DNA of 64,000 bases from AP-15 sp963703665. GTDB taxonomy: Bacteria; Pseudomonadota; Alphaproteobacteria; ATCC43930; CGMCC-115725. Positions within the stretch are counted from its first letter, which is position 1, and each line of letters begins with the position of its first letter. The notes under the pieces are model-generated. The model was not told the origin of the DNA. It saw nothing but the letters and a program-made list of their open reading frames with translations, and did not search any database. The stretch is from assembly GCA_963703665.1 (NCBI GenBank), contig CAVPFB010000010.1, positions 124,001 through 188,000 of the forward strand, in the 5' to 3' direction. This document shows positions 45,839 to 53,484 of this stretch, piece after piece. The translations under genes and the position numbers were made by a program.

Positions 45839-47233
45839 GTGAGCGACGACAACTCCTTGACCGGGCGGGTGCGCCGTTATGCGCAGGTGTCGAGCGCCAT
45901 GGGTGGGCTCGCCGCGCGCCTCGCCGGCGAGCGCTATCTCGGCATCGCCGTCGACCGCACCCGCCACGCCGCCGACCTCAAAGCAGCCCTCGGCGGCATC
46001 AAGGGGCCGCTGATGAAGGTGGCGCAATTGCTCGCCACGATCCCCGACGCGCTGCCCAAGGAATATGTCCAGGAGCTGCTGCAGCTGCAGGCGAACGCGC
46101 CGGCGATGGGCTGGCCTTTCGTCAGACGGCGGATGGCCGGCGAGCTCGGCGCCGATTGGCAGAGCCGGTTTGGCGCATTCGAAAAAACCGCGTCCCGCGC
46201 CGCCTCGCTCGGCCAGGTGCACCGGGCCGAGGCGCTCGACGGCACCCCGCTCGCCTGCAAATTGCAATACCCGGACATGGCCTCGGCGGTCGAAGCCGAT
46301 CTCAGCCAGCTAAAGCTGGCGATGGGCCTCTACGAGCGCTATGACCGCGCCGTCACCACCGCCGAGATCCACGCCGAGATCGCCGACCGCCTGCGCGAGG
46401 AGCTCGACTACGAGCGCGAGGCCGCGCATATGCGGTTCTATGGCGCGATCCTGGGCGCCGAAGCCGCGATCGCCGTGCCGCGGCCCTTACCCGAATTGTC
46501 GACCCGGCGGCTCTTGACGATGACCTGGCTCGACGGCGCGCCGATCCTCGACACCGCGAAGGCGCCGACCGAGCGCCGCAACGAGGTGGCGCTCAGAATG
46601 TTTCGCGTCTGGTACGTACCCTTCTACCATTACGGCGTGATTCACGGCGACCCGCATCTCGGCAATTACACGGTGGCGCCGGATACGCGCGTCAACCTGC
46701 TCGATTTCGGCTGCGTGCGGGTGTTCCGCGCCTCGTTCGTGCGCGGCGTCATCGATCTCTATCACGCGCTCGAGCGCGGCGATCGTGACCTCGCGGTTCA
46801 CGCCTATCGGAGCTGGGGCTTTGGCGATCTGTCGCGCGAGATGATCGAGGTGCTGAACCGCTGGGCGTCGTTCGTCTACGGACCGCTGCTCGATGACCGC
46901 GCCCGGCTGATCCAGGAACACGCGAACGGGAGCGACGGCGCGGCGGTGGTCGAGAGCGTGCATCGCGACATCCGCCGGCTCGGCGGGGTGCGGCCGCCCC
47001 GCGAGTTCGTGTTCATGGACCGGGCGGCGATCGGGCTCGGCTCGGTGTTCATGCACCTGAAGGCCGAGATCAACTGGCACCGCCTGTTCCATGAGCTGAT
47101 CGAGGATTTCGACGAGGCCGCCCTCGCCGAGCGACAGCGCGCCGCGCTGACCGCGGCCGGGGTGCCGCTCCCGGTCGAGCCCGAGCGCGGGCGTCCTCGC
47201 GCAAGGCGGGCCGCGACCCGGCCTCATCGATGA
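45839..47233 (+). CDS. ABC1/UbiB-family atypical kinase
   Basis: A 464-residue protein from a GTG at 45839. The ABC1 signature runs KGPLMKVAQLLATIPDALP (the KxGQ motif, here KVAQ), then SRAASLGQVHRAEA (Ala/Gly-rich loop), the catalytic Lys in LACKLQYPDM, the catalytic loop HGDPHLGNY and the metal-binding DFGCVR. Members support ubiquinone synthesis or lipid handling; this alphaproteobacterial subgroup differs from UbiB proper and lacks the C-terminal membrane helices. The stop overlaps the start of the HAD gene (ATGA). Confidence 0.9.
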   Translation: MSDDNSLTGRVRRYAQVSSAMGGLAARLAGERYLGIAVDRTRHAADLKAALGGIKGPLMKVAQLLATIPDALPKEYVQELLQLQANAPAMGWPFVRRRMAGELGADWQSRFGAFEKTASRAASLGQVHRAEALDGTPLACKLQYPDMASAVEADLSQLKLAMGLYERYDRAVTTAEIHAEIADRLREELDYEREAAHMRFYGAILGAEAAIAVPRPLPELSTRRLLTMTWLDGAPILDTAKAPTERRNEVALRMFRVWYVPFYHYGVIHGDPHLGNYTVAPDTRVNLLDFGCVRVFRASFVRGVIDLYHALERGDRDLAVHAYRSWGFGDLSREMIEVLNRWASFVYGPLLDDRARLIQEHANGSDGAAVVESVHRDIRRLGGVRPPREFVFMDRAAIGLGSVFMHLKAEINWHRLFHELIEDFDEAALAERQRAALTAAGVPLPVEPERGRPRARRAATRPHR

Positions 47234-47910
47234 CCGAGCGCCGCTTCGACCTCGTCATCTTCGATTGCGACGGGGTGCTGGTCGACAGCGAGCCGATCAT
47301 CAACCGCGCCCATGCCGAGGTGCTGACCGCCTGCGGCTATGCCACCACTGATACGGTTCTGATCGAGCGCTTCTGCGGCATGGCCGATGTCCAAATGCTG
47401 GCGATCATCGAAGGCGAACTGGGCCGCCCGCTGCCGTCCGCCTATGCCGAACGGGTCGGCCTCCTGATCGAAGAGGGCTTCCGCCATTCGCTCGCTCCGA
47501 TCGACGGCGTTGCCGAAGCGCTCGCGGCACTGTCGCTGCCGGTCTGCATCGCTTCCAGCAGCGTGCCGCAGCAGATCCGCCGCAAGCTCGAATTGACCGG
47601 GTTGGCGGCGCCGTTCGGCGACAACCTGTTCAGCGCGACGATGGTCGAGCGCGGCAAGCCGGCGCCCGATCTCTTTCTGTACGCCGCCGCGCAGATCGGC
47701 GCGGCACCGGGGCGCTGCGTTGTCGTCGAGGACAGCCCAGCCGGCATCGAGGCCGCCCGCGCCGCCGGCATCGTGGCGATCGGCTTCTGCGGCGGCAGCC
47801 ATTGCGGCCCGGCACAGATGGGTCGCCTGAAGGCCGGCGGCGCTGCTTTCGTCATTCCCGACATGCGCGAGTTGGCGAACGCCGTCTCCCGACTGCCGCA
47901 ACTGGGCTGA
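47230..47910 (+). CDS. HAD-family hydrolase (beta-phosphoglucomutase/phosphatase-like)
   Basis: A 226-residue HAD phosphatase. Motif I is FDCDGVLVDSEPI (nucleophile Asp and acid Asp), motif II is in CIASSSVPQQI, motif III Lys in MVERGKPAPDLFL, and motif IV is VVVEDSPAGIEAA. The cap domain sits between motifs I and II, as in the PGMB-like group. Translationally coupled to the kinase gene. Substrate is a phosphorylated small molecule, otherwise unknown. Confidence 0.92.
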   Translation: MTERRFDLVIFDCDGVLVDSEPIINRAHAEVLTACGYATTDTVLIERFCGMADVQMLAIIEGELGRPLPSAYAERVGLLIEEGFRHSLAPIDGVAEALAALSLPVCIASSSVPQQIRRKLELTGLAAPFGDNLFSATMVERGKPAPDLFLYAAAQIGAAPGRCVVVEDSPAGIEAARAAGIVAIGFCGGSHCGPAQMGRLKAGGAAFVIPDMRELANAVSRLPQLG

Positions 47911-48231
47911 CTGCCGGCGGACCGGTTGCGGAACTGTCTCCGTTACTCCGTCGGTCGATCCCGGGCGATCGCACCGCGTGCGCTCCCCGCGACCCGCTGC
48001 CGCAACGCCGGATCGACTGCCGGTTCGACCAAGCCAACCGCGCCGCAGACCGTTGGTTGGAGGCGCTTTCGATTGGCTTTGGCCGCCGGGGCGCGTATCA
48101 GTCGCTGAGGCTGCGAGGAGACCGGCGATGGGTGATCGCGCGGCGCTGGAGTCAGTCGGGACGGTCATGCACAAATGCCTGCAGCTCGCCTGCGCCGGGC
48201 TCGAGCGCGGACACTCCAACCAATTGGCCCG

Positions 48232-49025
48232 ATGAGCTCGAACCACTTCCTGGTCGAATACCGAGGACCGATCCGAGGGCGGCCGTGTCGCGCGGCTGAC
48301 GATCGACAATCGGGCCAAGCTCAACAGCCTCAATTCGGCGCTGATGGGCGAGATCGTCGAGACGATGGCGGGGCTCGCCGCTGACCCGGAGCTGCGCCTC
48401 GTAATCCTGACCGGCGCCGGCGGCCGCGCCTTTGCCGGGGGCGCCGACCTCGGCGAGATCGCCGCCCTCGACCATGCCGGCGCCCGTCGGTTCATTACCC
48501 TCGTCCACCGCTGCTGCGAGGTGTTTCGCCGGCTGCCGGTGCCGGTCATCGCCCGCATCGACGGCTTTGCGCTCGGCGCTGGGCTCGAGATCGCCGCCGC
48601 TTGCGACCTCCGGGTGGCGAGCGAAGGCTCGGTCTTCGGCATGCCCGAGGTGCGGGTCGGCATCCCCTCGGTGGTCGAGGCGGCATTGCTGCCGGGGCTG
48701 ATCGGCCGCGGCCGTGCGCGCCGGCTGCTGTTGACCGGCGAGACGATCAACGCCGCCGAAGCGCTCGCCTGGGGGCTCGTCGATGCGCTGGCCCCGGCCG
48801 ACCGGCTCGACGAGGCGGTGGACCGGCTGGCGCGAGCCGATCCTCGCCGCCGGCCCGCAGGCGATCCGACTGCAGAAATCGCTGATCCTCGATTGGGAGG
48901 AATTGCCGGTCGAGGCGGCGATAGCCCGCGGCATCGACGCCTTCGTCGGCGCCTTCGACAGTGACGAGCCGGCGCGGCTGGCCGGCGCCGCCCTCGCCCG
49001 CATGCGCGCCCGCCGGTCGCGATGA
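48232..49025 (+). pseudogene. Enoyl-CoA hydratase/isomerase (two frameshifts)
   Basis: Crotonase-fold protein, about 264 residues after correction. It starts MSSNHFLVEY, moves one frame near 48270 (extra C in TACCGAGG) to RVARLTIDNRAKLNSLNSAL, and continues LVILTGAGGRAFAGGADLGE, the oxyanion-hole segments, and IDGFALGAGLEIAAACDLRVA, MPEVRVGIPSVVEAA. It moves again near 48836 (extra C in GGCGCGAGCC) to EPILAAGPQAIRLQKSLILDW and ends at 49025. The Glu of MPEVRVG is in the usual catalytic place. It hydrates enoyl-CoA in fatty-acid or related breakdown. Confidence 0.83.
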
Positions 49026-49383
49026 CGAGATCGGCGCGAAAGCCCCAGCGGTGCTCCGCGCCACCGCCGTTCGCACTCTGCATGGCGAAACGCTGCGCCA
49101 CGATGAGAGGTTTGATCGGCCTGAGCGGCGGCGTGACCGCATCGAGAAACATCTTGGCTCGATCGACGCCCGACCCGCACTCCAATCCGATATTATCGTA
49201 CCGAACCTCGCCCCTCTCGCCCTACATATTGTCCAGCGTGGCCAAGCAATGATCCGGTACATAAAGTAATTACGCTCGCAACGGGCACCTGAGAACGCCA
49301 GTGTTGGCCTTGCCAGCCCCGGTTTTCATTTCTCAGTCACCGCAAGCACTCGGAACAGACTTCAAATTTATTTACGTAATGGC

Positions 49384-49394
49384 GCTTATGCGAC
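49384..49394 (+). repeat. 11-bp direct repeat, left (possible Xer/dif-like core)
   Basis: GCTTATGCGAC, matching 50263-50273 exactly in the same orientation, 879 bases apart. Read on the minus strand the site is GTCGCATAAGCGCCATTACG, whose CGCATAA-N6-TTA shape resembles the XerC half and centre of dif-like sites. The XerD half matches less well. Confidence 0.4.
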
Positions 49395-49503
49395 GTTGAC
49401 GAGGCCAGCCGACCGGCGCAGAAAACACAAGATGTAGAAAAGCTGTTTTTCCCCGCCTCCCGGCGAAAGCCTGTCGCCCGGCTGCCGCCGTGAAGTGCTT
49501 GAG

Positions 49504-49665
49504 CAGGCTGTTGAAAAAGTCGGCTGCAGGGGTCGAAATTGGCTCATACGGCGCTCCGGTGCTCGGCTGCGGCGAACGAGTCCATTGAAATTATTAGTGT
49601 TTTTTCGCTGCGCGTGACCGATTGCTCCGGCATCGACGGGCTGAAAAGGCTTTTTCAACATCCTG
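49504..49665. mobile_element. IS-derived miniature element (MITE-like)
   Basis: A 162-bp stretch bounded by inverted repeats: CAGGCTGTTGAAAAAG at 49504-49519 and the complement of CTTTTTCAACATCCTG at 49650-49665, 15 of 16 matching. The sequence GGCTGTTGAAAAAGTC is a frequent terminal repeat of IS elements (IS1182/IS5-like). There is no room for a transposase, so it is a deletion product or MITE. Target-site duplication is not clear. Confidence 0.6.
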
Positions 49666-49816
49666 TTAGGGGCGCTGCCCCTCGGCGCGCGTCAAGCACC
49701 TTCCGCCCAAAAAGACAGATGCGGTTGCGCGCAAAACGGCGCGCAGACCGCATTGCTTTTCGGTTCCCCGCGAAGGCGCTTTGACGCTTGCACACCCCGC
49801 GTTCGCCACGGGGGCA

Positions 49817-49840
49817 GGGTTGCATCAGCAGATGCAACCC
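49817..49840 (+). promoter_or_regulatory. Leader hairpin before plasmid-like ORF
   Basis: GGGTTGCATC and GATGCAACCC form a perfect 10-bp stem with an AGCA loop, 29 bases upstream of the ATG at 49869. It is followed by AAAGGGAGATTTCACC, the ribosome site. Such short leader hairpins are common before accessory genes on plasmids. Confidence 0.5.
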
Positions 49841-49868
49841 ATTAACAAAGCAAAAGGGAGATTTCACC

Positions 49869-50207
49869 ATGACGACGCAAATCGAAGCAATGCACAAAGC
49901 ACTAAGAGCGGCGGGCATCAACGCGAATATCTACAAGGGGCAGCGGGTTTATCTAAACGGCTTTGGCAAAGATATTACCGCCTACATTACTTTTGACGAG
50001 CCGGACGCGACCGAGTGGAGCGAACTTTACTCCGGTTGCGCGTTGAAGGTGTTCACCGACGCGGGCGGCGGCAAATGGGCGATCAACCGCCGTCAGGACG
50101 TGATGCACGAAATCGGCACCAAGCTACACCGGGCGGGCATCACCAGCTTTGCCCCGGCAGAAAACCCGCGCGACATGGTGCCCATGCCAGAGGACGACGA
50201 AGCATAG
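49869..50207 (+). CDS. Accessory protein of plasmid/ICE type, unknown function
   Basis: A 112-residue protein from ATG 49869 (AAAGGGAG ribosome site). It reads MTTQIEAMHKALRAAGINAN, then YKGQRVYLNGFGKDITAYITFD and FTDAGGGKWAINRRQDVMHEIG. No enzyme motif is visible. Its leader hairpin, strong own terminator and setting between mobile-element sequences point to a mobile cargo gene. I recall similar small proteins on plasmids but no function. Confidence 0.7.
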   Translation: MTTQIEAMHKALRAAGINANIYKGQRVYLNGFGKDITAYITFDEPDATEWSELYSGCALKVFTDAGGGKWAINRRQDVMHEIGTKLHRAGITSFAPAENPRDMVPMPEDDEA

Positions 50208-50221
50208 TTAAGAAATGACTG

Positions 50222-50252
50222 GGCGGGCTTCTTCACGGCCCGCCCTTTTTTA
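50222..50252 (+). terminator. Rho-independent terminator
   Basis: GGGCGGGC and GCCCGCCC form an 8-bp GC stem followed by six Ts, 15 bases after the stop at 50207. It ends the single-gene transcript of the plasmid-like ORF. Confidence 0.88.
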
Positions 50253-50262
50253 CAAATTGGGG

Positions 50263-50273
50263 CTTATGCGACT
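50263..50273 (+). repeat. 11-bp direct repeat, right (possible Xer/dif-like core)
   Basis: Second copy of GCTTATGCGAC, preceded by TTGGG. Together with 49384-49394 it brackets the IS-derived element, the plasmid-like ORF and its terminator. Just after it, bases 50310-50386 read RYFIYTDEQLDAAQEQLQDE in one frame to a TGA, possibly the end of a truncated gene. Confidence 0.4.
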
Positions 50274-50402
50274 TGCCGCCGACGCGCCGACTATGCAAGT
50301 AATACCAGATATTTCATCTATACCGACGAGCAGCTAGACGCCGCGCAAGAGCAACTTCAGGACGAAGGCATCCTACCGCGCTTATGAAGCAGAGAGCCGG
50401 TA

Positions 50403-50927
50403 TCAGTCGGTCATCGCCAGCCGATCAACTATCGCAGCGCCGCGCGCAAAGCAGTCAATCGCGCGCGTGAAATCACCCGCCATCCCGGCCTCGAATAACC
50501 AACCGAATACGGCACCCGCTCCCTTCGGCAAATCGGCAACGTACTGCGAAGAGCCGGGCACGTCTGCCACTGCATCAAGCACTTTTGCGGCCATATCCGG
50601 TCCGCTGATATCTGCTTTTCTCACACCGGCGCGCTCAGGATTAGCGCCAAGCTCTTCCAGCTTTTGCCGCGCCGCCCGGAAGTCGCAGTGAAGCAGTTTG
50701 TTTCGAAGCTGGCGGCACCGTTCGAAAACCGATTTGTCCGCGTCCGAGAGCGCACCGGCGAAATGCAGTACAACCAGCTTCTCAACATCCTTCAACCATT
50801 CCCCGTAAGCAGACTGCCGCAGCTCCGGCACCTTGTCGGCCAGAAGGCGCATTCGCAATTCATAAATCGCACCCTCTGCCGCAGCGGCTTTGTATTGATG
50901 CTCGAATATTTCTCTAGGCGAGTTCAA
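50403..50927 (-). CDS. HEPN-like protein, unknown function
   Basis: A 174-residue, mostly helical protein from a TTG at 50925-50927. The segment VFERCRQLRNKLLHCDFRAARQKLEEL contains R-N-K-L-L-H, fitting the Rx4-6H motif of HEPN ribonucleases, on a predicted long helix. The surrounding stretches (AEGAIYELRMRLLADKVPEL, FGWLFEAGMAGDFTRAIDCF) are helical. It is the last of three closely spaced minus-strand genes. HEPN proteins act in toxin-antitoxin and anti-phage systems by cutting RNA; assignment here is by one motif only. Confidence 0.5.
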   Translation of the reverse strand: MNSPREIFEHQYKAAAAEGAIYELRMRLLADKVPELRQSAYGEWLKDVEKLVVLHFAGALSDADKSVFERCRQLRNKLLHCDFRAARQKLEELGANPERAGVRKADISGPDMAAKVLDAVADVPGSSQYVADLPKGAGAVFGWLFEAGMAGDFTRAIDCFARGAAIVDRLAMTD

Positions 50928-50932
50928 AGGTG

Positions 50933-51238
50933 TTACCCCCCTGCGGCTGGTACGTTCTCAAAAAAATATTTTACATGCTCCTTTCCCGCGATTTGCAGCC
51001 GCACTATAGCCCGCAATTGATGATTGCCGCCGTGTTCGCGCAGTGGCCCCCCATGCAATCGTTCGGCCGCCTCTCGCATCGAAGAGGCATTGACGTGTTG
51101 ATATGGAATCTCTCTTACTGCATCAGGCCGGTTCAACAACTTCACTCGACAGTCCATTTTCGGGTGAACCTTTCGCTCTAAATCCGCTCCCGAAACGTAG
51201 GAAGTGTCCCAGCGTTGCACAACTGTTTTTGTGTCCAT
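50933..51238 (-). CDS. Hypothetical protein, middle gene of HEPN-like unit
   Basis: A 101-residue protein from ATG 51236-51238: MDTKTVVQRWDTSYVSGADL, RKVHPKMDCRVKLLNRPDAV, and HVKYFFENVPAAGG at the end. It is basic and His-rich with no known motif. It begins 12 bases after the stop of the upstream gene and ends 5 bases before the HEPN-like gene, so the three are probably one operon. Base composition is less GC-rich than the core genome. Confidence 0.5.
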   Translation of the reverse strand: MDTKTVVQRWDTSYVSGADLERKVHPKMDCRVKLLNRPDAVREIPYQHVNASSMREAAERLHGGPLREHGGNHQLRAIVRLQIAGKEHVKYFFENVPAAGG

Positions 51239-51252
51239 AGACGCCGAGACGC

Positions 51253-51591
51253 CTACATTTTGGTAGTGGCTTCGTTCAATGTCGTGGCGACCTCTGCGGC
51301 CGTCGAACACTGGCACACGGCATTTGCAAACGCAGCCAGCACCGGATTTTTGAACACAACCGAAGTACGCTGTTCGGAAAACAGCAGCGACAGAGCCGCT
51401 GCAGTTCTTCCGGCACGATAGACGTTCTTTTCATTGTAGAGTATTGAGCCGAATAACGAAAATCGACCGGGGTAAGATTTTACCAACACGCCCGAACGAG
51501 CGACCGAGATCATACATTTATTCTTGTCGGCTAGTTCGAAGGTTGCGCCACAGCCCAACCGTTCACTATGGTACAGTATCTTAGCAACCAT
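51253..51591 (-). CDS. Hypothetical protein, first gene of HEPN-like unit
   Basis: A 112-residue protein from ATG 51589-51591 after GAGGACAA. It reads MVAKILYHSERLGCGATFEL, KNKCMISVARSGVLVKSYPG, then GSILYNEKNVYRAGRTAAAL and AFANAVCQCSTAAEVATTLN. Three or four Cys and a mix of strands and helices are predicted by eye. No family recognised. It opens a three-gene unit of unknown role inside the island. Confidence 0.55.
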   Translation of the reverse strand: MVAKILYHSERLGCGATFELADKNKCMISVARSGVLVKSYPGRFSLFGSILYNEKNVYRAGRTAAALSLLFSEQRTSVVFKNPVLAAFANAVCQCSTAAEVATTLNEATTKM

Positions 51592-51702
51592 CGGTTTGTC
51601 CTCAGACCGCCAAAGACCCGGTTGTTTTGATCGCGGCGAGCGCGCGGCAGCACCCAAGCTTTAATTTTCCATAAAGCCAGTTATCGGACAATCGACACCG
51701 GA

Positions 51703-51828
51703 TCAGTCGCACCCGTAGCCGCGCGGCGGCTCGATGCTCGGTAGCTTGGACAGGTCGAGGTCGGTGATCGCGCGCGACGCTTCCGCCGCGGCGCTCTCGG
51801 CCAAGCTCTCCGGCAGGCTGTCGAGCCA
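51703..51828 (-). pseudogene. C-terminal remnant of a conserved alphaproteobacterial protein
   Basis: Read on the minus strand, 41 residues beginning WLDSLPESLAESAAAEASRA and ending PPRGYGCD run to a stop at 51703-51705. The ending IEPPRGYG(R)D with a preceding AITDLDLSKLPS is a pattern I recall as the C-terminus of a common small alphaproteobacterial protein often found near mobile DNA. The frame upstream of Trp is broken (TATCATAG), and no start is visible, so only the tail remains. Confidence 0.45.
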
Positions 51829-51967
51829 CTATGATAGTCATGCTGTAGCCACGGCTATCGGTCCAGCAAAGTCGATTGCAGGATAGCTCAAAGCTTCTAT
51901 CGCCAGTCGTCATCACCCGGGCTCGTCCGGTGATCCGACGCCCTTTTTCGACCCCCGATCCAGGTCC

Positions 51968-51998
51968 GTGGATGGCCGGAACAAGTCCGGCCATGGCG
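51968..51998. repeat. REP-like palindrome
   Basis: GTGGATGGCCGGAACAAGTC and the following CGGCCATGGC form the extragenic palindrome that reads MAGLVPAIH when translated on the minus strand. It is among the most common alphaproteobacterial repeats and is not coding here. Confidence 0.7.
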
Positions 51999-52082
51999 AC
52001 GGAAACCATTTATACAGACCAGAACCGGGCAGCCGTGACCTGTAGCAGGCTGCGAAAATGCGGTTTCCTCACCCAAGCGCTT

Positions 52083-52172
52083 TTCGAGACGGCCCTTCGG
52101 ACCTTCTCAGGGTGAGGCGGGCCTTTGATATAAAAGACCTCATCCTGAGGAGCGAAGCGTCTCGAAGGATGG
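52083..52172. repeat. Extragenic repeat pair (CCTCATCCTGAGGAG type)
   Basis: Two arms, TTCGAGACGGCCCTTCGGAC with TCTCAGGGTGAGG, and CCTCATCCTGAGGAG with CGAAGCGTCTCGAAGGATG, are imperfect complements around a short AT-rich centre. This repeat is widespread in Rhizobiales and Rhodospirillales genomes between genes. It marks the right edge of the island before radC. Confidence 0.72.
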
Positions 52173-52379
52173 GCAAGCGACGAGGAGTCGGTTTTTCCGC
52201 GACCTGTAGGCTCCACGAGTTCGGCCACGGCGTCCTGCCGGCGCTGCGCTCGGCTGTGCCGATCGGCGGGCCTTCGGTATTTGACCTTCGGTGCAGACCC
52301 ATCGCCTCCGCAGAACTGACGCGATATTGACGATCCCGGTGCCACGCTCCCCGTTCGGCGTGCCGAAGCGGGGCGGTGG

Positions 52380-53303
52380 ATGCCTCTGTCGATCGTTGAA
52401 CAGGACGGCCGCATCGCCGTCAAGAGCCCCTACCACCCGAATTTCCCGGCGCGGGCCCGCGGGCTCGGCGGAACCTGGGATGCGGCGCGCCGCGTGTGGC
52501 TGTTCGACGCGCGCGAAGAGGATCGCGTCAAGTCGCTGTGCCGCGAGATTTACGGCACCGACGGCAAGGACTATGGCACACTTCCGGACGTGACCGGACG
52601 CGGCAGAAACCAGTTCGCCGAAGCAGCTCCCGCGGTGCCGCACTATTACGGCCACCGCAACCGGCTGCGCCAGCGGCTGGTCGATGCCGGGGCCGAGGCC
52701 CTGCCCGACTACGAATTGCTCGAGGTGCTGCTGTTCGCCGCCAATGCGCGCGGCGACGTGAAACCGCTGGCCAAGGCGCTGATCGAGCATTTCGGCGGCT
52801 TTGCCGAAACGATGAGCGCCGATTTCGACGCGCTCGCCGCGGCCGGGCTCAACCTCGCCGGGATCGCCGCGCTAAAGTCGGTGCGCGAGGCGGCCTTAAG
52901 GTTGATGCGGGCCGAGCTGCAGCAGCAGCCGGTGGTCAATACGTGGGACAAGCTGATCGACTACTGCACCGCCCAGGTCGCCCACAACAAGGTCGAGGAA
53001 TTCCACATCCTGTTTCTCGACCGCAAGAACGTGCTGCTCAAGCACGAGCGGCAGCAGAAGGGCACGGTCGACCACACGCCGGTTTATACCCGCGAGGTGG
53101 TCAAGCGCGCGCTCGAACTCGGCGCTTCGGCATTGATCCTGGTGCACAATCACCCCTCAGGCGATCCGACGCCCTCGAAGGCCGATATCGCCGTGACCCA
53201 GGACATCAAAAAGGCCGCAGCCCCGCTCGGCGTGGTATTGCACGACCACGTCATCATCGGCCGCAACCGCCACGTCAGCCTGCGCGACCTGGGGCTGATC
53301 TGA
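52380..53303 (+). CDS. radC: RadC-family JAB metalloprotein with extra N-terminal domain
   Basis: A 307-residue protein. Residues about 85-307 are RadC: NRLRQRLVDAGAEALPDYELLEVLLF, the HhH-like helices, EEFHILFLDRKN and the JAB/MPN zinc motif LVHNHPSGDPTPSKADI, ending IIGRNRHVSLRDLGLI. Residues 1-62 form an added domain (VEQDGRIAVKSPYHPNFPAR, then LGGTWDAARRVWLFDAREED), with the YxPxF...LGG.WD...W.F pattern reminiscent of HARP-like DNA-binding modules. Most RadC proteins are about 220-230 residues without it. RadC biochemistry is unsettled; it is often carried by mobile DNA, and here it adjoins an island. Confidence 0.88.
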   Translation: MPLSIVEQDGRIAVKSPYHPNFPARARGLGGTWDAARRVWLFDAREEDRVKSLCREIYGTDGKDYGTLPDVTGRGRNQFAEAAPAVPHYYGHRNRLRQRLVDAGAEALPDYELLEVLLFAANARGDVKPLAKALIEHFGGFAETMSADFDALAAAGLNLAGIAALKSVREAALRLMRAELQQQPVVNTWDKLIDYCTAQVAHNKVEEFHILFLDRKNVLLKHERQQKGTVDHTPVYTREVVKRALELGASALILVHNHPSGDPTPSKADIAVTQDIKKAAAPLGVVLHDHVIIGRNRHVSLRDLGLI

Positions 53304-53317
53304 TGGTCTCACCAGCA

Positions 53318-53431
53318 GACCCTCACCCACCCATCCCCTCCCCCGCACGCGAGGGAGGGGTTAGGGTGGGGGTCGGGCCCCCTCTGCCGCAATCCGGGAG
53401 AGGGTCCTCAGCGAAGCGAAGGGGGTGAGGG
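53318..53431. repeat. Extragenic GC-rich inverted repeat
   Basis: CCCTCACCC and CATCCCCTCCC are mirrored by GGGAGGGGTTAGGGTGGGGG and GAAGGGGGTGAGGG. This is the familiar proteobacterial intergenic repeat containing AGGGAGGGG and GGGGTGAGGG, located between radC and the dehydrogenase. It probably folds as a double hairpin. Confidence 0.6.
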
Positions 53432-53484
53432 CTCGCCGGCACCAAGCGTCGGGTTCACTTTATCGGCTACGCGAGAGGGAAACC

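Larger units (their letters stand above)
49026..49868. other. Left flank of the accessory island, no firm gene
   Basis: About 840 bases with a drop in GC in places (TTCAAATTTATTTACGTAAT at 49361-49380). It holds a possible Xer-type repeat, an IS-derived element and the leader hairpin of the next gene, each listed separately. The minus-strand frame 49386-49661 is made of IS-end sequence and is not a gene. Confidence 0.4.

Noticed and set aside
49386..49661. 91-residue minus-strand frame
   Set aside because: It is translated from IS-end sequence and the inverted repeats, so it is not an independent gene.
51602..52009. 135-residue minus-strand frame beginning MVSVAMAGLVPAIH
   Set aside because: The start is the common REP repeat in translation; the only coding-like part is in another frame (51703-51828).
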